A DNA stretch of 64,000 nucleotides from Piliocolobus tephrosceles. Taxonomy: Eukaryota; Chordata; Mammalia; Primates; Cercopithecidae. Positions 1 to 12,572 of the stretch are shown here, piece after piece. Every line of letters begins with the position of its first letter. The first letter of the stretch is position 1. A model generated the notes under the pieces. That model had not been told where the DNA came from. It did not search any database and saw only the letters and a program-made list of their open reading frames with translations. Both the position numbers and the translations under genes were made by a program. The stretch lies in assembly GCF_002776525.5 (NCBI RefSeq), contig NC_045434.1:115860150-115924149 (forward strand), written 5' to 3'.

Positions 1-2130
1 ACTTTGACTCCTGGGTCTGAAAAAGACATTGACTCCTGCTGAATTTTGAGCATTGACATCAGTTGAAGCATCATCATTGGATTTGAGAGAAAGAAACAAT
101 CAAAATCAATTGCTTTTGCGAGACACAAGGCCATAAATTAAAACTATTCAATTCCTCTAGGACCAGGAACTGTTGGGGAAGAGGTGGGTGAGTGATACTG
201 TAAGGCTTGATTTTGAGAGATAAGATTAGTTCAGAGTTTTTTTTATAAATTAATGTCAAAAACACACTGATGCAAGGCCAACCTCTGGGCCCAGGTGTTG
301 GGATAATAAGTCTTTCTTGGAACATTAATCCACTCTTTACTAAAAAATTGGAAAAGGTTCTAAAATGTTATGGAAATCTTACTTTGCAGCCAAACTGATT
401 AAAATTAGATAGATTTGTTTATAAGGTTATATTGAAATTGCTTTAATATTAGCAACACATCATACAAAGGTAAGTTTAGTTTTCTCTTTTTAGCAAAGTG
501 TAATACTAACAGACAAAATAATTTGTTTACCTTTGAGAAAACTGCAGGGAGAAAATGGAGGGGGAACAGACAGATTTAGTTGGCCTCATGCTGTCTTAAG
601 TTTTAAGTCTTATTGTTTGGGAAACTGAGTTTGCTCTGTATAAAGAGTAAACATTTTTGTCTTATCATTTTGGCTAATGAATGACTATTTTATAATGACT
701 TGTGATCCTGCTTTGTGCCATCAAGTATCTTAAAACTTGACAGATTTTCCAACAGCAAACTTTTAAGTTCTAACTTCAGTCTTTTTGTCCTTAAAATAAC
801 TTTTTTTTGATATTAGTTTCTTTGAAGTCAGAGAGAGAGACATAGTAGTAGGTTTATTAGGATTATTTGTTATGTTAGTATTAGGCAGGATGCATTGTCA
901 AACATGAGGTGGTGCTTAGCTTCCTTTGGGTTACATTTATATAGATGTGTTGTTAATATGTGTTCCAGGATTGTATGGGATTAGTAAAATTTTAATAAGT
1001 TTTGATATTTATGTTGTCAGTAATAATTATGATTATGTCAAATTGTTATATGTTGCAAAAAAACCCCACATTTTCTTGTCAACTGTGTCTTTAACTATGG
1101 TTGTGTAAAGACTTTTGTCATCCACAATTGATGGTTTACTTTGATCTTTCTAAAAAAAAAAAAGTGACTTATAATCAGCTACAGTCCAAGCCTGCTTCCT
1201 TGGAAGAGTTCATGAAAAGTACTCTTGAATGCAAGTTTCTGATAACTTTGGAGATTTTTCCATTGGATTAGAGAGAAAACTTTCAAGGCACTAATTGAAA
1301 GGCTGATGTATTTGTGAAGATTGCTATCCCAATATGAAGCAGAGCAAGAGTTGATTGCATGGGCTAAATTAATGGAGGACAGAAATGATTTTTATGGCTT
1401 TTGTTGTTTGAAATATTGCTGATTCTTTTTCTTTTGTTTTTCAAAATCTGGAGAATCTTTGTCTTTTGGGCTATTTATAGCCTTGGAATATACTTTAAGT
1501 GTATTGTGTATACTTTTGTAAGCATAATTTGAGTCATATTTCTCTTTCTTTGCCCAATTTCTCCAGAATTTGTAAACTATTTGTGAAACTTCCTAATTCA
1601 TGGCATTGTGTTTGTTTGCATACAGTTAATAACCACAAGTTTTCTTTTGTAATTGGACACATTTGAAGGAACTGACTATTTTCTCAGAGCTCGGATCAAA
1701 ATAACCTTGTGAGATGTTTCCGTTAAGCCAGTTACGGAGAGTCTATATGGACAATGATTCCTGTCACATTTTTTTGTGCGTAATCAAGCCAAGTACATGG
1801 GACTAAAGCTAATTTTTCAAGTATATTGGTCCCTCATTGATTTGTCTTTGGTGGAAGTGGTGGACTGAAGAGAGAACTATTGTGTGTCAGAAGAAAACTC
1901 TATATTAGATTCACCTTTGATTCCTGGGTGTCTACATGGTCAACCATGGTATGGAGCTGATGACAGCACCCCTCCTCAACATGAAGCAGCCAGAAGGATT
2001 GACAACTGGATTCCTCATGATTGAGGAATTGATAAATAGAAAGGGAGTACTGAAACCAGCCCAAGAGTCCCATAAACAGTTGTTGTTGGATAAACATAGA
2101 AATTGATCTCTGGTGTTTCTGTCACAACCC
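1..2130 (+). mobile_element. Probable endogenous retrovirus internal remnant (ERV1-like)
   Basis: No open reading frame of note. The non-coding text, especially about 1600-2115 (tracts such as 'ggacacatttgaaggaac' and the stretch around 'gcacccctcctcaacatga' near 1967), reads like the 3' internal part of an old ERV1-class provirus in plus orientation. No LTR is recognisable on the left because the window begins inside, and on the right an L1 tail follows directly. The family is not identified. The alternative is unique intergenic DNA; a repeat-library search would decide. Confidence 0.35.
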
Positions 2131-2135
2131 CAAAG

Positions 2136-2548
2136 AGTGAAAAAAGAAAATGTGGTACATACACACCATGGAATATTATACAGCCATAAAAAGGAATGAG
2201 TTAATATCTTTTACAAGGACATGAATAGAGCTGGAAGTCATTATCCTTAGCAAACTACTGCAGGAACAGAAAACCAAGCACTGCATATTCTCACTTTTAA
2301 GTGTGAGCTGAATGGTTAAAACATATGAATACATCGTGGGGAGCAACGTACACAGGGGCCTGTTAGAGGAGGCTGGAAGAGGGAGGGAGACCATCAGGAA
2401 GAATAGCTAATGGATGCTGGGCTTAATACATAGGGAATGAGTTGATCTGTGCAGAAAACCACCATGGCACATGTTTACCTACATAACAAACCTGCACATC
2501 CTGCACATGTACCCTGGAAGTTAAAATAAAATTTAGACAAAAAAGATA
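2136..2548 (+). mobile_element. L1 (LINE-1) 3' end fragment
   Basis: Contains the end of L1 ORF2 (block 'atgtggtacatacacacc', then a 'cagccataaaaaggaatgag' type stretch) and the L1 3'UTR, ending in 'aataaaatttagac' and an A-rich tail near 2540. It is strongly 5'-truncated, since only about 410 bp of a 6-kb element remain. No coding capacity survives. Confidence 0.85.
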
Positions 2549-2590
2549 AAGGAACATTTAATATTGCTTTCAAGTTACACATATAATTTT

Positions 2591-2870
2591 TTCTTTCTTT
2601 GAGACCGAGATCTCCCTCTCTCACCCAGGCTGGAATGTAGTGGTATGGTCTCGGCTCACTGAAACTTCTGCCTCCTTGGTTCAAGTGATTCTTCTGCCTC
2701 AGCCTCCCGAGTAGCTGGGATTACAGGCACCTGCCACCATGTTTGGCTAATTTTGTTGTATTTTTAGTAGAAACATGTTTTCACCATGTTGGTTAGGCTG
2801 GTCTTGAACCCTTGACCTCAAGTAATCCATCAGCCTTGGCCTTTCAAAGTGCTGGAATTACAGGCACATG
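2591..2870 (-). mobile_element. Alu (older subfamily), antisense
   Basis: Shows reverse-complement Alu text: 'gagaccgagatctccctctc' at the tail side, 'cctcagcctcccgagtagct' in the middle and 'caaagtgctggaattacagg' at the head. It has many substitutions, is short at both ends, and has no clean target-site duplication. It sits just downstream of the L1 tail. Confidence 0.88.
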
Positions 2871-5249
2871 ATTTATTACTATATTATTATTCATAAATTA
2901 TTATTGACTTTTACAAATTGAAAATAAAACATCAAAAGATAAAGCAATAAGGGCCTAAAATATACATTTGTGGTATATAAAAAAAATGAAAAGTAATTAA
3001 GTAGACCTTCAATACATATTAATTACATGCAATTTAAAGTAGTTTGTAGCTAATAGTAAGCATAAAATATGTAACAGAAGAGATTAACTATTTAAATACA
3101 ATCAATGATTAACATTGTATTTATTTTATATTGCCATACTTTTTATTATAATACAACTTTACTTAGATTATAATTGTAATGAAAGTATGCTATTATATTC
3201 AACACATATCATTACCTCTCATGGCTAATAACTTATTCTATAATCAGAAACATTTTAGGGTATTGTTCAGATTTCCATGTCTATGCATATTGACATTGTT
3301 AAAATAAAAACAACTTCTCAGATTAACAGTTTACCTTTAGTAGTGACAGATATATTTGAGGTTGACTTTAATTTTCACTGTTCAACTCAAATTGCCTATC
3401 AGAAATTTGCTAATTTAATTCTGAATAAAATAATTATTAGTATTTTTGTGAATAATCATAAAATAAAGTATTTTAGCTAAATTAAACTTAAGTCAAAATG
3501 TAAGCTTCTTTATATCAGCAAATATACAGGTTTCAAAAATGGTATAGATTGGGATGTACCTCATATAATAAAATGTTAATATTCAATTTAAGAAATATTA
3601 GTTTTATAAACAAAATTTTATTTTAACACAGTCTCACTCATATCGATTGTATGTCTACAGCTGATTTCACACTACAACAACAGTTACCATATTGCTTGCA
3701 AAGCTTAAAATATTTTCTGTTTGGCCCTTTACAGAAATTTTTCTTAGGTTCTGGCCTAGAGCAATGCTTGGCCAAATAATTTACTTGGCAGCTCCCAAGT
3801 TATTAATATTTATTTCATTTTCTTTCATTTGCTCAACCAATTCTCACTGTGCCTCTAATATCTGGGTTTCATAGTTTGTAATTGGGTAGCCCAGTGTCTG
3901 ACTTTGGATTTACTTATATCTGTGAACATCAGCAGGGTTATGGGCCTTACTAGGTCTCATTAAAGCTGATTAATAGTAAGCCTAGTAAATAAGCAGACAC
4001 AGATAAAATCCTTGGTGTGTGATTTGTAGTTTGTCTGGGAATGTAGTTCATGAAAACTGAAGAAAATTCAATAACACAGAGGTGAAATATTTCAATAGTA
4101 ATGGCAATATACATAAGAAAGGCAGATTGTTTTCTTTACCATGGCTGCCTTCTCTTATCATTAGTTTTGCAGAGAATATAATAAAAAATGAAAGCATTTT
4201 ATGTGAGTTTTTATTTGACCTTTCAAAAGAAGTATGAGAAAGCTGTATTTTTTAAAGGTATGTTGATCAGAATAAGCTAAATTTTGCTTTGATCACAAAT
4301 GGCTCCCAATTCTCATCAGCTTGTAAGAACTAATGTGTGTCACTTAAATTAAATGTTCATTAAGGGTCAGCTTTTGCTCTATACCACATTGCCTTAATTC
4401 CATATCTGTAATAGGAAGAGCAGCTCATATCTAGAATATCGTTGGTGTTGTGGAAAAAGAAACATGGCAAACCAATAAGTTCTTAAAACATCAGCTCTTA
4501 AGTGACCCGAAAAAGTTATCTGGCCACTCCTAGGTTCAAGAGCATAGGGAAGTAAAATCCTCCTGGAGGTAGAGACACTAACAAGTCTGCGATAATTTCT
4601 TTTTCAGGGACAGAAAGCAAATACTGAAATATTTTGATCAGTAATTTTAAAACACTTTGTTTGGCATATAATCTTGGATTCTTAGTAGATACATGTGCGT
4701 ATAGGATTCTGTAAATATGTGGGTAACAATATGATAGCAAATCTAATTGGGGGTGGGAGAGGGATATAAGAAACAATGAACAAATCACCTAGGTCAGAAT
4801 ATGGTTGCTTCTAATAACAGGTTTTTGAGAAAAGTCAGAACAACTTGCAAATAGTTATATAGAATAACTTGCAAATGTTATGGTAAACAAAAGAGAGAGA
4901 TTCAAAGAAAATTCTGAGCTCAAAAGTTAAAATTTTAAATGTATGATATACTATCACCGTCTTTCAACTCTAATGTCTCAAATTATTTGGATTTTTGATA
5001 ATACTATATCAAATATTAAAAATGATGTTATTCTTTAAATTTTATGGATGAACAAAAAATATGGCCTTGGTATATAATTTAAACTCTTTTCTCCAACTTT
5101 CTCCTTGGAGAAATTAAATTTCAGCATATTGAGGGAATCACAATTGCAATTCTGAAACAGCAAGTTTTCGAAGATATTTTTGTCAGAGAGTGGGTGCCCT
5201 TGTATCTCTTAGCAGCAGGCTAAAATAAATGGCCATACAAAATATATAA
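2871..5249. other. AT-rich intergenic DNA, nothing recognised
   Basis: About 2.4 kb of AT-rich sequence with only short chance reading frames. I recognise no gene, RNA or repeat family in it. Confidence 0.6.
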
Positions 5250-5743
5250 CCTGTCTTTCTTTTCTTGAAACTGAATCCAGGAAGATATCATTGGATCTCT
5301 TCAAAAGAAACCCAAATAGAACATTTGCTGAATGTGATCATTAGAGGAGAGGCAAATTCTCTTGAGTTTCAAATATATATAAAAAAGATTCCATGAGTTG
5401 AACTTTAGTGTAGCTGCTAAACTCCAGGGACAATGAATACATGCTACAAAGTTTCAGAGGGGAAATTTGAAGATTTTTAAAAGAAAAAAAAAAAAGAATC
5501 TTACAATCATTGAATCTATCACTAATGACACAATGTAAAAAACTGTAAAAGACAATCTATAGATACTTGAGGGGAAGAAAACAAAACTGTAATGTCAGAA
5601 TCTTGCACTCATCAGAGATAACATACATCTGTTGAAAGGAGCAAAGAAAGACATTTCAATGAGCTTTATGTCAGGATGGGATGAGTTTATCATCAGATCT
5701 TCCCTAAAAGCAATGATCAAACTAGATATATTTAAATATATAT

Positions 5744-5824
<81 letters not shown>

Positions 5825-6810
5825 TCAGAGAGAGATATATCAGAGCTCTGGTAAAGATATACAAAGACATACAACAAATTTAAAAATATTTATACATGAA
5901 AACTACTAAATCTTGGTCCAAAATAATGTGAGAGTATGGCCTTCTTATCTGAGTCTTCCTTCATTCCCTTAAGTCAGCCTCAGTTACTCAGTTATTCTAC
6001 CAAAGAGCAGTCATGAAAAACAAAACACCTCATCACTAAAGAGATCCCATAGTGACCCTGGATCTCCAGATTCAGAGAGGAATATATTGTGAGATTTACA
6101 GTAACATAAGCAAGTTTAGAGAGAGTGAATGACAAAGGCCAGCAGATCCATTAGCCAGAGGTTGTGATTATGTATGAGAAACAATGGACCAGATTTAAAA
6201 TTTGGCAGATTAGCCAACAATTTAAAAGAAAGATTCAAGAAATGAATAACCCTAAGGGGTTATAATAAACACACCATACATTCCTATGGTTGACTGTAAG
6301 GCTGTGCATTTGTAGGAGAAACTAAAGTGGGCCTCATCTATCCATACATTCCTGGCTAACTGTGGGAATGTGCCCAACTTCAGAAAAGATACAAGATCGT
6401 CAGCCAAAGTGAGAGTGAAACATACTTGTGAAACACCTTGAATCCATTATTTCAACACATGCACATATGACCACTAGTAAGGGTGGTAGCCTTTAGACTC
6501 AAGATGTATAAGTACAACTTTTGCCTAATGATGACATGAACACTAAGCTATATAAACACAAAAGCAATCCCTAGGGACTCAGGCTTAAAAATTTAGATTT
6601 AAATTCCAAAAATTGATTAGAAATATCTGTGAACTAATGCCATGAGATTGCTCAGATTTAATCCAGGCAAGGTGCTAACCAATAACAACAACAAAAAAGA
6701 GCAACAAAACAACCCTTGGAAGAAAACTTAGAATTCACTAAAAATATAGTATCGAAAATGACAATTTTTCAATGAAAAGTTAGGAGACAACAGTACACAC
6801 GACACACACA
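5250..6810 (+). mobile_element. Ancient L1M element, 5' portion (host of nested insertions)
   Basis: From about 5900 to 6800 the text follows the 5' untranslated region of old mammalian L1M elements in plus orientation (for example 'agatacaagatcgtcagcc', 'agaaatatctgtgaacta', 'gatttaatccaggcaagg'). The stretch 5250-5735 probably belongs to it too ('gggatgagtttatcatcaga'). It is interrupted by a compound microsatellite at 5736-5822 and by the LTR at 6817. The same element resumes at 7893 ('agcagacaaagcttttaaag', then 'ggaaattctggagttgaaaa') and again after the MATR3 pseudogene. All coding capacity is lost. The exact subfamily and left edge are unsure. Confidence 0.6.
5736..5837. repeat. Compound (TA)n-(GA)n microsatellite
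   Basis: Alternating TA (5736-5788, with a few TG steps) passes directly into about 17 GA repeats (5789-5822) and a short imperfect continuation to 5837. The chance reading frames here, encoding runs of Ile-Tyr or Arg-Glu, are artefacts of the repeat. Confidence 0.95.
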
Positions 6811-6816
6811 CCAGTA

Positions 6817-7886
6817 TGTTGCAGGAAGTCAGGGACCCTGAACAGAGGGACCAGCTGAAGCCATAGCAGAAGAACATAAATTATGAAGATTTCATGGACA
6901 TTTACTGGTTCCCCCAATTAATACTTTTATAATTTCTTATGCCTGTCTTTACTGCAATCTCTGAACATAAATTGTGAAGATTTTGTGGACATTTATCACT
7001 TCCCTAATCAATACCCTTATAATTTCCCATGTCTGTCTTTACTTTAATCTCTTAATCCCATCATCTTTGTAAGCTGAAGATGTATGTCTCCTTAGGACCC
7101 TGTGATGATTGCGTTAACTGCACAAATTGTTCATAAAGCATGTGTGTTTAAACAATATGAAATCTGGGCACCTTAAAAAAAAACAGGATAACAGCAATGT
7201 TCAGGGAACAAGGGAGATAACTATTAGGTCTGACTGCCTGAGAACTGGGTGGAACAGAGTCGTATTTCTCTTCTTACAAAAGTGAATAGGAGAAATATCA
7301 CTGAATTATTTTTCTGAGCAAGGAACAGACCTGTGAAAGAGAATGCATTCCCAAGGGCAGGTCTCTAAAACAGCCGCTCTGGGAATGTCTGTCTTATATG
7401 CTTGCAGATAAGGGATGAAATAAGCCCCAGTCTCCTGTAGTGCTCCCAGGCCTATTAGGACAAGGAAATTCCTGTCTAGTAAATTTTAGACCGGTTGTCT
7501 GCTCTCAAACCCTGTCTCTTGATAAGATGTTATCAATGACAATGCATGCCCGAAACTTCATTAGCAATTTTAATTTCACCCCGGTCCTGTGATCTCTCTC
7601 TGCCCCCATTTGACTTGTGATATTTTATTGCCTTGTGAAGCATGTGATCTCTGTGACACACACCCTATTCATACACTCCCTCCTCTTTGAAAATCACTAA
7701 TAAAAACTTGCTGGTTTTGTGGCTTGGGGGGCATCACAGAACCTGCTGACATGTGATGTCTCCCCCAGACACCCAGCTTTAAAATTTCTCTCTTTTGTAC
7801 TCTTTCCCTTTATTTATCAGATTGGTTGACACTTAGGGAAATAGAAAAGAACCTATGTTGAATTATCAGGGATGGTTCCCCTGATG
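6817..7886 (+). mobile_element. Solo LTR of a class II (HERV-K/HML-type) endogenous retrovirus
   Basis: A 1.07-kb block begins TG ('tgttgcaggaagtcaggga') and carries features of class II LTRs: an internal near-duplication ('tgaagatttcatggacattt' at about 6882 and a similar stretch at 6976), a polyadenylation motif in 'ctaataaaaacttgctgg' near 7697, and a 3' end near 'ggttcccctgatg'. Possible 6-bp target duplications are ccagta (6811-6816) and ccatta (7887-7892), with one mismatch. The length suggests an LTR13-like family, but this is from memory. The flanking L1M text is continuous once the LTR is removed. No internal viral genes are present, so this is the product of LTR-LTR recombination. 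Confidence 0.75.
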
Positions 7887-7892
7887 CCATTA

Positions 7893-8223
7893 AAATGCTG
7901 CCAATAGAAAGTGTTTGATATTAAAACTAGCAGACAAAGCTTTTAAAGCAGCTATTATAAATATGTTAAAAACATGAAAACCATCTTCAAAGAATTAAAA
8001 AAAAAAAATGATGACAGTGATTCATCATAGACAGAATGCCCACAGAGAAACTAAACACTAAGAGAAACAAATGGAAATTCTGGAGTTGAAAAGTAAAAAT
8101 ACTAAAATAGAAGATTTTCTAGAGGTTTTCAATAGGTGATTTGAAATGGCAGAAGAAAGCATCCATATACTTTAAGATACAGAGATAGAAATCTGAAGAA
8201 CATAAAGAATATAATACATATTA
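7893..8223 (+). mobile_element. Ancient L1M element, ORF1-proximal portion
   Basis: Continues the L1M copy broken by the LTR. 'agcagctattataaatatgt', 'ggaaattctggagttgaaaa' and 'atggcagaagaaagcatc' are typical of the L1M ORF1 region. It breaks off at the MATR3 retrocopy and resumes at 12593 ('aatt...cagaaacctgtgagac'). Confidence 0.65.
8204..8223 (+). repeat. Left target-site duplication of the MATR3 retrocopy
   Basis: The 20-mer aaagaatataatacatatta matches 12573-12592 with one mismatch (c versus t). The two copies bracket the whole inverted pseudogene, which shows both halves arrived in one L1-mediated insertion. Confidence 0.85.
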
Positions 8224-10235
8224 TCTTTTTTCAGTAAATCAATGCCTCTGTTTGGAATCCTCAGTACCAGTTTTTTATATTTCTCAGACAGGTCAGCCTT
8301 CACACATCTCCCCTGAAACCAAAGGGCTTTTTTCAAACAATGGTCAATGATTGCCATTGCATCTTATCTTGTCTCCATCTCAATAAAAGCCTGAATTTTC
8401 ATCATCATCAATATGTAATTCTTTATTTTCCAATAAGGCTCAGCAAGCTTGAGGACAGCACTATCAGAATAGCCAGAATGGGGCAAATTGCTGAGATGTA
8501 TCACATGTCCAAGATATTGCTTTTGAGATCTGGCTCTCCTTCAGGTTTCTTTATTCTTTTATACTTCTGGGATAAATGAACTGTCAATGGCTTGCCAAAT
8601 ACTAATGCTGGTGTGGTTGTATAATAATCCACTGTAACCTGAGCATCCTCTGTGGTTGTCATTTCAATAAATGCCTCATTAATTTTATTTAGAATCATAT
8701 GATTTGAAATGACTCCAAATGGTTCTACTAGGTATCTCAAGTTTTTCCCTTATTGAAAATCCATGATGTGAACAACTCTGCTAGTTTCCACTCTGACTTT
8801 TTGCATGTGTCGAGGTCCTTGCAGGTTTCCATTTCCAGCATCCAGATTTCCTCTTGCTCCAACTGTTGGTCCCCCAAGATGAAATGAGGGAGGTGGAGGG
8901 TCCTAGAATTCCTGGCTCTGGATTTGTAGACTACTGCAACATGAATGGATCACCCATTGTGTGTCCTGTATCATTGTTAGGATTCCATTCTGGGTAGATT
9001 TCAAGAAGAAGCTGGCATTGACGACTGTGACTTGCTCCACTGATATGCTGACTCCACTCCGTATTAGAATGACCTGGCAAATCACGTATAGAGCACAGAT
9101 GGGGATAACCTTTTGGTAAGAGTCCATGGAAGTCTTCAATATTGCTACTTGGAGGAGTGCCCCTCTTTTTCTCAAAGAGAGATCTCTCTTGTAAGGGGCC
9201 AGGACCACATCCCATTCTCTCATACTCACTGTCAAATTTATGATAATTATGTGAGATCTCACCAGAAAAAGAATCATCCCTACACCTTTCTCCATCTCTT
9301 AATCTGTCATCTTCATAATTCATTCTCTCATAATAACTAGATTCTTGAGAATGACTTCTATGGTCATAATCAATCACTGGGTTAAGACTAGGAACACGAT
9401 CATCAAAACTCTTCTAAAGTGCCTTTTTTTTCTTCCCAGTCATCCTTAGGTACTGTGTGTGGCGGCTCCCGTGTAGCAGACCTGCCATCTCTACCATAAC
9501 TCAAGGTAAGGCCTTCTTCATTTCTCCTCCTTTCAAGCTGTAGAAGGATTTGGGACAAATTCTCAGGAGTAATCTTGTCCTCTGGATAATGACTCAGTTC
9601 ATCTAAATCTCTAGCAAACAGACCAAAGCTGGCCAAAATGTTACTGGCCTGGTCTGCATCTCCACAGTGTTGAGAAGATAAAAGGAGTGGACCTCTACTT
9701 CCAATGTTAAATATAGACTGCAAATGATGGGAAGAAGTACTAGCAGAAGACAGCGCACTATGAGCTCCTTGTTGATTCAATGAAGAATCCATTCCAAGAT
9801 TCATTAAACTAGCAAGGCATGCAGTACCCTGGTCCATCCTTTCAAGAGATGCTGGCATACTTAAAATACTGGGTAGCAGCAGCAGGAAGGCCTATTTCTG
9901 CCGCAGACAGGTCATGCCCATGATCCTGTGAGTCCCTACTGAGAGATGACTGCTGGAATGACTTGGACATTGCAGAACTAGCTCTTGTCTATTTTATAGA
10001 TTAAAAAACAGTTTTTTTTTAAGACGGCCAAAAAGAAAGCTCAAACTAGAAAGCTAGGTTAACTTTGCTTCAAAAAATGGTAACGCCAAGAAAAAGGATC
10101 AATAAGGACGGCAGAATCTTCTTCAAGTGGAGCACCAGCAGACAACTTTCCCAGCGATCGGATCGCGGAGGCTCCTACAATCCGCTGCAGCAATGGGTGC
10201 TGGCGAGAGGTGGCAGCAGCGGCTGCAGCCCAAGA
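8224..10235 (-). pseudogene. MATR3P: MATR3 processed pseudogene, 5' part (inverted)
   Basis: Read on the minus strand this is the 5' part of matrin 3 mRNA, the nuclear-matrix RNA/DNA-binding protein. About 265 bp of GC-richer 5'UTR (10235-9971) precede an ATG at 9970 (start MSKSFQQSSLSR), then the N-terminal region, zinc finger 1, RRM1 and RRM2, down to a 'LLKKD' stretch at about 8225. There are no introns. It is dead: an extra T near codon 36 shifts frame just before the MPASLERM stretch; another frameshift follows the DDWEEK stretch (about 9410); the second Cys of zinc finger 1 is Arg (CSIRDLPGHS); a small deletion between RRM1 and RRM2 (about 8530) shifts frame; RRM2 has a stop at 8366-8364. 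Identification rests on long near-identical stretches such as SSTSSHHLQSIFNIGSRGP-type text and FGVISNHMILNKINEAFIEM. The intact parent gene lies elsewhere. Confidence 0.95.
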
Positions 10236-11187
10236 ACTCTCCAGATGGCAAAGAATCTCCAAGTGACAAGAAATCCAAGATAGTTCCCAGAAGACTGAAA
10301 GTTCAACCGAAGGTAAAGAACAAGAAGAGAAGTCCGGTGAAGATGGTGAGAAAGACACAAAGAGTGACCAGACAGAGCAGGAACCTAATATGCTTCTTGA
10401 ATCTGAAGATGAGCTACTTGTAGATGAAGCAGCAGCTGCTGCACTGCTAGAAAGTGGTAGTTCATTTGGAGACAAGACCGATCTTGCTAATTTAGGTGAT
10501 GTGGCTTCTGATGGGGAAAAGGAACCTTCAGATGCTGTGAAAAAAGATGCAAGTGCTTCAGCGGCAGCAAAGAAAAAAAACTTAAAAAGTGTCGTTTCCC
10601 AGGGAGTATGGAAGGATTTGTCACTCTGGATGAGGCTGGTGATGAGAAAGATTCGAAACTTCAGAAACTTCGTAAATAGGTCATGGCATTTAAATCTGGT
10701 GACAGAAGTGATGATGGGTTGGTTGAAATTAAGGTGGACAAGATAGAGGCACTTGATCAAGAAAATGAAGCAGCGTTGGAAAATGGAATTAAAAATGAGG
10801 AAAACACAGAACCAGGTGCTGAATCTTCTGAGAACGCTGATGATCCCAACAAAGATACAAGTGAAAACGCAGATGGTCAGAGTGATGAGAACAAGGAGGA
10901 CTATACAATCCTAGATAAGTTTAGAATTGGACTATATCAGCCCAATGTTCTTGTTGGTATAGACTATGTGATACCTAAAACAGGATTATACTGTAAGCTG
11001 TGTTCATTCTTTTATACAAATGAAGAAGTTGCAGAGAATACTCATTGCAGCAGCCTTCCTCATTATAAGAAATCAAAGATATTTCTGAATAAATTGGCAG
11101 ACAAACGCAGACAGAAGGAAATTTAAGATGTGCAAGAAGATTTGATGATATCAAAGAAAATAATGGTTTTTTGTTTTTAATGTTAAC

Positions 11188-11490
11188 TTTTTTTTTTTTT
11201 TTTTTTTTTGAGACGGAGTCTCGCTCTGTCGCAGGGGCTGGAGTGCAGTGGCCGGATCTCAGCTCACTGCAAGCTCCGCCTCCCGGGTTCCCGCCATTCT
11301 CCTGCCTCAGCCTCCAGAGTAGCTGAGACTACAGGCACCCGCCACCTCGCCCAGCTAGATTTTTGTATTTTTTGGTAGAGACGGGGTTTCACCGTGTTAG
11401 CCAGGATGGTCTCGATCTCCTGACCTCATGATCCGCCCGTCTAGGCCTCCCAAAGTGCTGGGATTACAAACTTGAGCCACCGCGCCCGGC
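11188..11490 (-). mobile_element. AluY (Old World monkey type), inserted in MATR3 pseudogene 3'UTR
   Basis: Full-length antisense Alu with its oligo-T on the left. A perfect 10-bp target duplication taatgttaac lies at 11178-11187 and 11491-11500. Cercopithecid-type bases include 'gtggccggatctcagctc', 'ccacctcgcccagctagat' and 'cttgagccaccgcgcccgg'. The insertion postdates the MATR3 retrocopy. Confidence 0.95.
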
Positions 11491-11593
11491 TAATGTTAAC
11501 CTTTTTAAAATACAATACTGATAGAAGAAAACTATTGTACTCTTTTGTTTTAGTGGAGAAATAATAGATGTCTGTTCATGTGTTAAGTGTTAT

Positions 11594-11596
<3 letters not shown>

Positions 11597-11643
<47 letters not shown>
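11597..11643 (+). repeat. Poly(A) run of 47 bases inside the MATR3 pseudogene 3'UTR
   Basis: An uninterrupted A47 lies between 'gtgttatagc' and 'catatggttaag', some 880 bp before the real tail. It is probably an expansion of a short A stretch in the MATR3 3'UTR. No target duplication is visible that would make it the tail of a separate insertion. Confidence 0.9.
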
Positions 11644-11644
<1 letters not shown>

Positions 11645-12518
11645 ATATGGTTAAGTTAATGAATATTTTTTGTTTTATCAGAATGACAACAGACAGAAGT
11701 ACTTTGTAGAGATTGACTTCCTAAACTACTTAAGACAACTTGCACCACTAAGAAAAAAATGTAGAACCATTTCAAAAAATGAAATTCAGTAGTTCCAAGT
11801 TTCAAAGAAATGTCAACATTTTATTCCATTCAATAAAGAACAAAACCAATAGTATTTTTGTTACTTTCATCAGAAACATTGCATGTTTTAATCTGAGCCT
11901 TGCAGACTTTCATTTGGAGTTTGAACGTGTTTTGGTTGCATTTCATTTTTGGAGAACTTCATTAACGTGAGATTGGCAATTCAAATGCAGGTGTAGTTTT
12001 CTGTTAATGTCATGCTATTGTTTGGGTAATAAGAAATATTAAGTAATTGCCTTTAGACTTTGTAATCGTTCCCTTGAGTTCCTGCTAGATTTTGTATTCT
12101 AGTAGCCAATGTATTTTCAGTGAAATGTAAAAATATTCCCGTTCTCTTTGACCAGTATTAATTTTTGAGATCTTATTGCTTGTCACTTGATTCCTATAAT
12201 TGTCATACATCTCTGGTATAAGCAACATTTGATTTTTGAAGTGTGTAACCATCTCTTCATATTTTCAAGATGTAATTTTACATTTCTGCATTTTAAAAAC
12301 AGTTTGGCCATAATCCTAGATGCTCACTTCTAATTCATGTACCTACACATGTGACCACTGTGAACTGAAATTTGCATGTAAAATTTGTGTTTACTTGTAA
12401 CTTTCTGGTTATATATCGTTTATATTTATATTTGTGGATTCAAGTTACTGACATGAATACCAATAAAAAGAAAATCCCTGGGTCATGTTCACTGTTTATA
12501 CATGTTTGAAATGTTAAC

Positions 12519-12563
<45 letters not shown>

Positions 12564-12572
12564 GGAAAAAAG

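Larger units (their letters stand above)
10236..12572 (+). pseudogene. MATR3P: MATR3 processed pseudogene, 3' part, with 3'UTR and poly(A) tail
   Basis: Starts abruptly at 'actctccagatggcaaagaa' (SPDGKESPSDKKSK) and runs in plus orientation through the acidic C-terminal region (ESEDELLVDE), the GSMEGFVTLDE-type stretch and the second matrin zinc finger (YCKLCSFFYTNEEV...HCSSLPHY), reaching a stop at 11124-11126. A 3'UTR follows to about 12519 with AATAAA at 12462 and then the poly(A) tail (12520-12549, A-rich to 12572). Frame breaks occur after KKSK (small deletion near 10280) and at an expanded A run near 10576, and there is an in-frame stop before the MAFKSGD stretch (about 10678). Relative to MATR3 mRNA about 16 bp are missing at the junction with the inverted 5' part. 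An AluY sits in the 3'UTR. Confidence 0.95.

Noticed and set aside
5595..5883. Overlapping ~90- and ~83-codon frames on opposite strands
   Set aside because: They consist of TA and GA microsatellite translation.
8931..9858. Functional MATR3-like protein
   Set aside because: Several frameshifts and stops, a broken zinc finger 1 cysteine pair, no introns, a poly(A) tail and the central inversion rule out a working gene.
10059..10760. 233-codon minus-strand frame
   Set aside because: It is antisense to the acidic Ser/Glu-rich region of the plus-strand MATR3 half and continues into inverted 5'UTR; no independent similarity.
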